A stretch of 5,041 nt of DNA, taken from Candidatus Gastranaerophilales bacterium. GTDB lineage: Bacteria; Cyanobacteriota; Vampirovibrionia; Gastranaerophilales; Gastranaerophilaceae. The translations under genes were made by a program, and so were the position numbers. Location: contig CALUTA010000116.1 of the NCBI GenBank assembly GCA_944323585.1, positions 1 through 5,041 on the forward strand. The letters run 5' to 3'. Under the pieces are notes generated by a model. It saw only the letters and a program-made list of their open reading frames with translations, ran no database searches and had not been told where the DNA came from. Below, in pieces: positions 1-3,273 of this stretch (position 1 is the first letter of the stretch; each line of letters starts with the position of its first letter).

Positions 1-63
1 GTCCCGCTTTTAAAGGCATTGAATATAAAATTTGAGCAATTATTTGATGTTAATACAAAGTAG
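1..63 (+). CDS. 3' end of an XRE-like HTH regulator (partial)
   Basis: Frame 1 is open from the window edge to TAG at 61-63 and encodes 20 residues ending in LLKALNIKFEQLFDVNTK. The pattern L..-KALNI-x4-LF is the usual end of XRE/HTH_3 DNA-binding domains, where the last two helices read like 'iakALnv...eLF'. The inference is therefore the C-terminus of a small lambda-repressor-like regulator, transcribed rightward. The DNA-contacting helices lie outside the window, so the family call rests on a short tail only. A REP-like hairpin begins 6 nt after the stop, a common place for such repeats. No T-tracted terminator follows. The open frame could also be chance, since only 20 codons are visible. 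Confidence 0.45.
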   Translation, partial: VPLLKALNIKFEQLFDVNTK

Positions 64-69
64 AAGCTT

Positions 70-93
70 GTAGGTTGTGCTTTCAGCCCAACA
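70..93 (+). repeat. REP-like hairpin, copy 1 (GTAG foot on the left)
   Basis: GTAGG (70-74) is followed by an imperfect 7-bp stem (75-81 with 85-91; one mismatch, T78 opposite C88) around a TTC loop. Positions 79-92 (GCTTTCAGCCCAAC) are identical to 591-604 in copy 3. A GTAG-type tetranucleotide at the 5' foot of a short hairpin is the known signature of REP elements mobilised by RAYT (Y1/TnpA-REP) transposases. Membership of such a family is inference, as no RAYT gene is in the window. Confidence 0.6.
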
Positions 94-116
94 AAAGTTA
101 ACAAAAATATTAATTA

Positions 117-199
117 GCATCTCTTAGCGAAACAATAACAGGGCGAGCACTGTTTGAGCGAAGTGAGTTTGCGAGCCTAAGGTTGAGCTTTAGAGATGC
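117..199. repeat. Structured 83-nt element with 8-bp terminal inverted repeat
   Basis: The ends GCATCTCT (117-124) and AGAGATGC (192-199) are perfect inverted repeats. Inside are CTTAG (123-127) with CTAAG (177-181), AAAC (130-133) with GTTT (167-170), and a hairpin AACAG/CTGTT (137-141, 150-154) with an 8-nt loop. The outer and CTTAG stems overlap, so they are alternative pairings. The interior carries GAGCGAAG (156-163) and TTGCGAGC (169-176), words also present in the repeat at 536-561. It may be a dispersed extragenic element or part of a larger composite with the palindrome at 227-350. No flanking target duplication is seen. Confidence 0.5.
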
Positions 200-226
200 T
201 TTTTGGACGCATGTTTTCTTTTCTTG

Positions 227-350
227 GTTCATTCTTTTCTCCGCTTGGTTGTCGGCATTAAACGGGTCTACTCGGCAAGGCTCTTCGCCTTGACCGTTCC
301 GCCCTCTGCCGACAATCCGTTTTGCACTGCAACAAAAGAAAAGAATGAAC
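227..350. repeat. Nested palindromic element, 14-bp terminal inverted repeats
   Basis: GTTCATTCTTTTCT (227-240) is perfectly complementary to 337-350. Inside it, TTGTCGGCA (249-257) pairs with TGCCGACAA (307-315), then AACGG (261-265) with CCGTT (294-298), and finally CAAGGC (276-281) with GCCTTG (287-292) around a 5-nt TCTTC loop. Four nested perfect inverted repeats in 124 nt can fold into one long hairpin or cruciform on either strand. This could be a MITE-like or REP/BIME-like unit or a structured RNA. No target-site duplication is visible at the ends (left flank ...TTCTTG, right flank ATAATT...), so recent insertion is not supported. Confidence 0.65.
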
Positions 351-432
351 ATAATTTATAATAAAAATTATCAGGCTTGAGTCACCCAAATAATTTAAAA
401 TCTTCATTGTTGGAGTTACATCCGAGATAAAA

Positions 433-457
433 TGTCGGATTAGTAAATCCGACCTAC
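433..457 (-). repeat. REP-like hairpin, copy 2 (GTAG foot on minus strand)
   Basis: On the plus strand an 8-bp perfect stem GTCGGATT (434-441) and AATCCGAC (446-453) encloses AGTA and is followed by CTAC (454-457). On the minus strand the element therefore begins GTAG directly before the stem, the same architecture as copy 1 but with a different stem sequence. A conserved foot with a divergent hairpin suggests a second subfamily. Confidence 0.6.
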
Positions 458-474
458 TTCTTTTCAACAAATTT

Positions 475-524
475 AACCCCTCACCCGACACTTCGTGCCA
501 CCCTCTCCCACAAGGGGAGAGGGA
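475..524. repeat. GC-rich dispersed-type repeat with 9-bp hairpin
   Basis: CCCTCTCCC (501-509) is perfectly complementary to GGGAGAGGG (515-523) around a 5-nt loop, preceded by a small GACAC-TTC-GTG motif (487-497). Sequence of this type (CCCTCACCC...CCCTCTCCC-loop-GGGAGAGGG) recurs in intergenic DNA of many unrelated bacterial genomes, and its translation gives spurious hypothetical proteins containing LSPCGRG. That recurrence is recalled, not checked here. No T-tract follows on either strand, so it is not a good terminator. Confidence 0.6.
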
Positions 525-535
525 ACATTTTCTGT

Positions 536-561
536 CATTGCGAGCAGAGCGAAGCAATCCA
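536..561. repeat. Short dispersed-type repeat with ATTGC...GCAAT ends
   Basis: ATTGC (537-541) and GCAAT (554-558) form inverted ends around GAGCAGAGCGAA. Elements beginning CATTGCGAG and ending GAAGCAATCC are familiar from intergenic regions of diverse bacteria. It shares the 8-mers TTGCGAGC (538-545) and GAGCGAAG (547-554) with the 117-199 element, in the opposite order. Confidence 0.55.
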
Positions 562-586
562 GTATAATGTCTAATTAGCTTGTTTA

Positions 587-608
587 TTGGGCTTTCAGCC
601 CAACCTAC
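587..608 (-). repeat. REP-like hairpin, copy 3 (GTAG foot on minus strand)
   Basis: A perfect 7-bp stem TTGGGCT (587-593) and AGCCCAA (597-603) with a TTC loop is followed by CCTAC (604-608), so GTAGG is the foot on the minus strand. Relative to copy 1 the hairpin core and loop are in the same orientation but the foot is on the other side. The two copies could each keep one half of an ancestor with feet on both sides. Confidence 0.6.
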
Positions 609-661
609 TGCAATTTGCCTAATTAATTCAAAAATATGATATAAAAATAAATTGTTTCGGG

Positions 662-667
662 TAAAAT
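662..667 (+). promoter_or_regulatory. Putative -10 of the winged-helix gene, leaderless geometry
   Basis: TAAAAT (5 of 6 to TATAAT) ends 6 nt before the ATG at 674, so the expected first transcribed base is the A of the start codon. No Shine-Dalgarno sequence is seen before the ATG. The -35 window (about 638-644) has no TTGACA-like hexamer, which weakens the call. TATGAT at 635-640 is an alternative -10, also without a well-placed -35. Confidence 0.35.
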
Positions 668-673
668 AGAATT

Positions 674-997
674 ATGTACGACTATCTGCCCGAAAATGAA
701 GATAAAGATTTGCGCGCCGTCGGACTTGAATTGATGTTTATGACTCCCGAAAAGGGATCAAAAGAAGAAGGCGTGACAGCGGTTGAGCTTGCCAAAATGG
801 TGGATTTGCCATTGGAAATCGTGAAAAAGAAGCTTACCGTTTTGAAAGATGCAGGTATTGTGCAGGTTAAGGGTATCAACCCGAAGTATTGGAAGTTTGA
901 TAATTACAGTTTCCAGAGAATGGATGAGCACGACGAAGTTTTTAAACTTCTATGCAGTTTTGACGACGTGGATTTTGACAAATATTTTCAGTATTGA
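674..997 (+). CDS. Small winged-helix (wHTH) protein, putative transcriptional regulator
   Basis: The product is 107 residues with a predicted winged-helix domain at about 10-78. A first helix (RAVGLELMFMT) is followed by VTAVELAKMVDL and PLEIVKKKLTVLKDAGIV, the classic helix-turn-helix plus recognition helix ending in 'L...GIV', then a wing (QVKGINPKYWKF). The acidic C-terminal tail (91-107, SFDDVDFDKYF) is not recognised. No cysteine cluster or ligand-binding domain is visible, so this could be a DNA-binding regulator or a wHTH used for protein contacts. The target is unknown. The ATG at 674 is the first in frame and lies 6 nt after a -10-like hexamer, without an SD. The gene converges with mnmE across 65 bases (998-1062) that show only the 10-nt palindrome GCAAGCTTGC (1002-1011) and no intrinsic terminator. 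Confidence 0.75.
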   Translation: MYDYLPENEDKDLRAVGLELMFMTPEKGSKEEGVTAVELAKMVDLPLEIVKKKLTVLKDAGIVQVKGINPKYWKFDNYSFQRMDEHDEVFKLLCSFDDVDFDKYFQY

Positions 998-1062
998 TGC
1001 GGCAAGCTTGCTGTACTTAAAGGACGCTGAACGCTGCAAGACGGTGTGTATATGCCATCTGG

Positions 1063-2397
1063 TTATTTCCCGATACAAAAATGGTCAAAAATATTGTTCA
1101 AAATGTCGTCGGTGATTACTTCTCCCGTAATTTCGTCCAGAAACAGAAGGGCAGATTTTAAATCAATAGAAATCAAATCCTGAAGTTCGCCGATTCTTGC
1201 GGCCTCTAACGCTCTGATTAAACTTTCACGGCATTTTTTCAGACAGTCAACCTGACGTTCGTTTGTTATGTATTCGGTGTCTTCCAGCGAAAAATTGCAG
1301 ACTGTATTCTTAATCATTTCCCGAAGTTCTTGAATCCCCTCGCCTGTTTTGGTCGAAATGTATATGATGCCTTTATTGCGGTTATCTATAAGATCGCATT
1401 TGTTTGCAACTTCAAGATGCGGTTTGTGTTTGACAAGTTCAAAAATCTCTTTGTCTTCAGCAGTAAGCCCTGCAGAGGCATCATAAAGAAAGATTACAAG
1501 GTCGGCTTCGTCCGCTGATTGTTTGGAAAATTCAATTCCGATTTCTTCGACTTTTCCGACGTCATCAGAATCCCTTATGCCAGCTGTATCAATAAGTGTG
1601 ACTGCAACATCAAGGTCAAGCGTTTCTTTAATTACATCCCGCGTAGTGCCTGCAATGTCTGTTACGATTGCTCTGTTTGCATTCAACAGTGAATTGAAAA
1701 GTGATGATTTGCCGACATTCGGGCGTCCGACTATTGCAACTTTTATCCCCTGGCGCATTATGTTTGATGAGCGGGCGCAGGACAGGATTTTATCAATTTC
1801 TGCCAGAGATTTTTCAAAGCTTTCTATAAGATAAGAATATTCCGGCTCGGCAACATCTTCAGGAAAATCAATGCCGGCAACTATTCTTGATAAAGTTTCA
1901 AAAATACCGCCTTTAATCTCAAGGATTTTATCTCTCAGAATTCCGGAAAGATTTTTAGCGGATTGCATTGCAAAATTTCTGGTTTTTGCGTGGATTAAAT
2001 CCGCAACCGCCTCTGCCTGCGAAAGATCCATTTTTTTATTCAGAAATGCCCGTTTGGTAAATTCCCCTCTTTCGGCAATTCTTGCGCCGTTTTGGAGTAC
2101 AAGCGAGAGAATATTTTTTACAACATTCACCCCGCCGTGGCAGTGGATTTCAATAACATCTTCGCCTGTGTAGCTGTGCGGGTTTTTGAACGGAAGAACA
2201 AGCACTTCATCAACTTTTTTATCTCCGTCCGTAATCCAGCCGTGCGCAATCCGTCCTGATTCAAGCGTTTGTTTTGAAAAAATTTTGTTTATTATCTCAA
2301 AAGCTTTTCCGCCTGAAATTCTGATTACTCCGACTCCGCCTGTGCCCAGAGGTGTTGCTATTGCTGCTATTGTGTCAAATTCCTGTAAAATATTCAT
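1063..2397 (-). CDS. mnmE: tRNA uridine-5-carboxymethylaminomethyl(34) synthesis GTPase MnmE
   Basis: MnmE is the GTPase partner of MnmG. Together they install the (carboxymethyl)aminomethyl group on U34 of certain tRNAs using methylene-tetrahydrofolate, in the cytoplasm. The 444-residue product (family usual about 450) has the N-terminal folate-binding/dimerisation domain (1-117, with DTIAAIATP at 8-16 and HCHGG at 85-89), the GEFTKRAFLN signature (111-120), and an inserted G domain. That domain has P-loop GRPNVGKS (224-231; Asn227 matches the K+-binding Asn), GTTRD (250-254), DTAG (270-273) and NKCD (332-335). The C-terminus is FCIGK (440-444) with the conserved Cys441. All key residues are present. 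The start at 2397 (MNILQEF) is preferred over an in-frame GTG at 2412, because that GTG overlaps the TATAAT at 2404-2409 and the family begins just before DTIAAIATP. mnmG, yidC and rnpA, frequent neighbours elsewhere, are absent here. Confidence 0.97.
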   Translation of the reverse strand: MNILQEFDTIAAIATPLGTGGVGVIRISGGKAFEIINKIFSKQTLESGRIAHGWITDGDKKVDEVLVLPFKNPHSYTGEDVIEIHCHGGVNVVKNILSLVLQNGARIAERGEFTKRAFLNKKMDLSQAEAVADLIHAKTRNFAMQSAKNLSGILRDKILEIKGGIFETLSRIVAGIDFPEDVAEPEYSYLIESFEKSLAEIDKILSCARSSNIMRQGIKVAIVGRPNVGKSSLFNSLLNANRAIVTDIAGTTRDVIKETLDLDVAVTLIDTAGIRDSDDVGKVEEIGIEFSKQSADEADLVIFLYDASAGLTAEDKEIFELVKHKPHLEVANKCDLIDNRNKGIIYISTKTGEGIQELREMIKNTVCNFSLEDTEYITNERQVDCLKKCRESLIRALEAARIGELQDLISIDLKSALLFLDEITGEVITDDILNNIFDHFCIGK

Positions 2398-2403
2398 AAC
2401 CTG

Positions 2404-2433
2404 ATTATACACAAAAAAGAACGGACTTCACAA
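2404..2433 (-). promoter_or_regulatory. mnmE promoter, predicted leaderless start
   Basis: On the minus strand TATAAT (2404-2409) is a perfect -10, with TTGTGA (2428-2433, 4 of 6 to TTGACA) 18 nt upstream. Exactly 6 nt (CAGGTT) separate the -10 from the ATG at 2397, so transcription is predicted to begin on the start codon. There is no room for a Shine-Dalgarno leader. The -35 lies in the loop of the preceding gene's terminator. Confidence 0.6.
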
Positions 2434-2446
2434 GTAAGCCCGTTCT
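2413..2446 (-). terminator. Intrinsic terminator of the 213-residue protein gene
   Basis: On the minus strand an 11-bp stem, AGAACGGGCTT (2446-2436) with AAGTCCGTTCT (2428-2418), contains one G-U pair and a 7-nt loop, and runs directly into TTTTT (2417-2413). It lies 31 nt past the stop codon at 2478-2480. The G-U pair becomes an A-C mismatch on the plus strand and no comparable T-tract lies on that side, so it acts leftward. It is interleaved with the mnmE promoter. Confidence 0.9.
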
Positions 2447-2477
2447 ATTTTATAACCGAAAAAATAAAAAGAAAGAA

Positions 2478-3119
2478 CTATCTTCTGGTGAATAACGTTG
2501 AAGCAAGGCTTGCGGCAAGTCTTGCGTAATCTCCGACTCCGTAGCCGCTTGAATAGTTGCTGTTGTTGTATGAGTTTCCGGAATTGCTGTTGTTCGCCGC
2601 CTGCTGCATATAGCTCAAAATGTTTGCGGTCGTCTGGTTTTGAATTCCGTTTAAGAAATCAAGATAATTGTAACGTTTATTCAATTCATCATTTATGAGT
2701 TCATTTTGTTTTGCCAGAATATCCTGTGTGAGAGAGTTCATAGCGTCGGCTCTGTTTGACTCAATGCTGTTAAGGTTGTTCATAAAGATTGAGTTGTCAA
2801 AGTTGCCGAAACGGGAAGCAATATCCGTTTTCATATCATTCAGCATCGGAGTGTAAATGTCATTAATTGTGTCAATACCTTTCTGTGTGTATGCATTAAG
2901 CTGATTTTGCATCTGTTTTTGCGTGTCTTCCGAAAATACATTTACTTTTGGAAGATTTTCAAGAAAAGAATTCTGCGCATAGTCATAAATATTCTTTTCT
3001 GCGTCAGACATATTGTAATTGGAATAAACAGTATTTCCGTTTTTGTATTGAGAAGCTTTTTCTTCTCCGTTAATTGTAACTACACCGCTTGAATATGCGG
3101 GTTTTGATGATTTTCCCAT
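2478..3119 (-). CDS. Hypothetical Asn/Gln/Ser-rich protein, possibly phage-virion-like
   Basis: I do not recognise a named family. The 213-residue product has a polar N-terminus (1-36) and then a mostly helical body (37-172), with segments such as MSDAEKNIYDYAQNSF and FNMNNLNSIE-like stretches (112-120) leading into RADAMNSLTQDILAKQNEL (123-141), which looks like a coiled coil. An Asn/Ser/Tyr/Gly-rich low-complexity linker follows (173-194), then a short hydrophobic, arginine-ended tail (196-213). There is no signal peptide, full membrane segment or cysteine. The pattern 'SRFGNFDNSIF...L..IE..RA.A...L' resembles small structural proteins of tailed phages, but no other phage gene is nearby, so this is a weak inference. 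The ATG at 3119 is preceded by AGGGA (3130-3126) 6 nt upstream, the only SD-like site in the window. Its own promoter and terminator make it monocistronic. Confidence 0.8.
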   Translation of the reverse strand: MGKSSKPAYSSGVVTINGEEKASQYKNGNTVYSNYNMSDAEKNIYDYAQNSFLENLPKVNVFSEDTQKQMQNQLNAYTQKGIDTINDIYTPMLNDMKTDIASRFGNFDNSIFMNNLNSIESNRADAMNSLTQDILAKQNELINDELNKRYNYLDFLNGIQNQTTANILSYMQQAANNSNSGNSYNNSNYSSGYGVGDYARLAASLASTLFTRR

Positions 3120-3122
3120 TTT

Positions 3123-3151
3123 TTGTCCCTTTCATTGTTTTTAAGGGACAA
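3123..3151 (-). promoter_or_regulatory. SD-sequestering leader hairpin (or operator palindrome)
   Basis: TTGTCCCTT (minus strand 3151-3143) and AAGGGACAA (3131-3123) form a perfect 9-bp inverted repeat with an 11-nt loop inside the predicted leader. The downstream arm contains the AGGGA Shine-Dalgarno and ends 3 nt before the ATG at 3119, so folding would hide the ribosome-binding site. As DNA, the same palindrome could be a repressor operator located about 27 nt downstream of the predicted transcription start. Confidence 0.6.
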
Positions 3152-3184
3152 CATTTGATATTCTACTGATAAGGCTGCAACTTT

Positions 3185-3214
3185 ATTATACCATACTTTC
3201 AGTCATTTTGTCCA
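3185..3214 (-). promoter_or_regulatory. Extended -10 promoter of the 213-residue protein gene
   Basis: On the minus strand TGGTATAAT (3193-3185) is a consensus extended -10. TGGACA (3214-3209, 5 of 6 to TTGACA) lies 18 nt upstream of the hexamer. The predicted start near 3178 gives a leader of about 59 nt containing the SD hairpin. It is the best-matching promoter in the window. Confidence 0.75.
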
Positions 3215-3261
3215 GTGTATATAATGATTTTGTCAGAGAATGGATTTTAAAATTTTTATAT

Positions 3262-3267
3262 TATAAT
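3262..3267 (+). promoter_or_regulatory. -10 of the TPR gene, leaderless geometry
   Basis: A perfect TATAAT ends 6 nt (AAAACT) before the ATG at 3274, predicting transcription from the start codon itself, and no SD is present. A good -35 at 16-18 nt is missing; TTGTCA (3230-3235) is 26 nt away. A second TATAAT at 3220-3225 (poor -35 at 3196-3201, CTTTCA) would instead give a leader of about 42 nt. Confidence 0.45.
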
Positions 3268-3273
3268 AAAACT

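Larger units (their letters stand above)
64..661. other. Gene-free repeat island
   Basis: Nearly 600 bases separate the truncated upstream gene from the winged-helix gene. Open frames on the minus strand (110-352 and 258-557) run straight through hairpins and repeats and are not credible genes. The stretch consists of discrete palindromic or structured units (listed separately) joined by AT-rich spacers. The spacer at 351-432 shows only a weak AT hairpin (351-357 with 365-371). The repeat units look richer in GC than the flanking genes. No transposase, tRNA or rRNA is visible. Confidence 0.7.

Noticed and set aside
110..352. 80-codon open frame on the minus strand
   Set aside because: It runs across the 83-nt element and both arms of the nested palindrome, has no SD or promoter, and gives a low-plausibility Arg/Asn/Cys-rich product. 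The repeats explain the sequence.
501..523. CCCTCTCCC/GGGAGAGGG hairpin as an intrinsic terminator
   Set aside because: Neither strand has a T-tract directly after the stem, and no gene ends close by.
258..557. 99-codon open frame on the minus strand with LSPCGRG motif
   Set aside because: The frame is stitched from three unrelated repeats and a spacer. The motif is the known translation artefact of the CCCTCTCCC repeat.
64..661. CRISPR array or tRNA cluster in the repeat-rich gap
   Set aside because: The repeats differ from one another and are irregularly spaced with no uniform spacers. No cloverleaf with T-loop and acceptor stem is seen.
849..1115. 88-codon plus-strand frame overlapping the winged-helix gene end
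   Set aside because: It is a different frame of a better-supported gene running into the mnmE 3' end. The predicted protein shows no domain.
1330..2404. Plus-strand open frames opposite mnmE (1330-1518, 1523-1834, 1871-2173, 2186-2404)
   Set aside because: They are antisense shadows of a fully conserved gene, without ribosome-binding sites or domain content.
2398..2412. Upstream GTG start adding five residues to MnmE
   Set aside because: The added codons are the -10 hexamer and discriminator, and the family N-terminus fits the ATG at 2397.
3208..3273. TTG start adding 22 residues to the TPR protein
   Set aside because: The extension encodes no TPR, has no SD, passes through the perfect TATAAT at 3262-3267 and overlaps the -35 of the divergent promoter.
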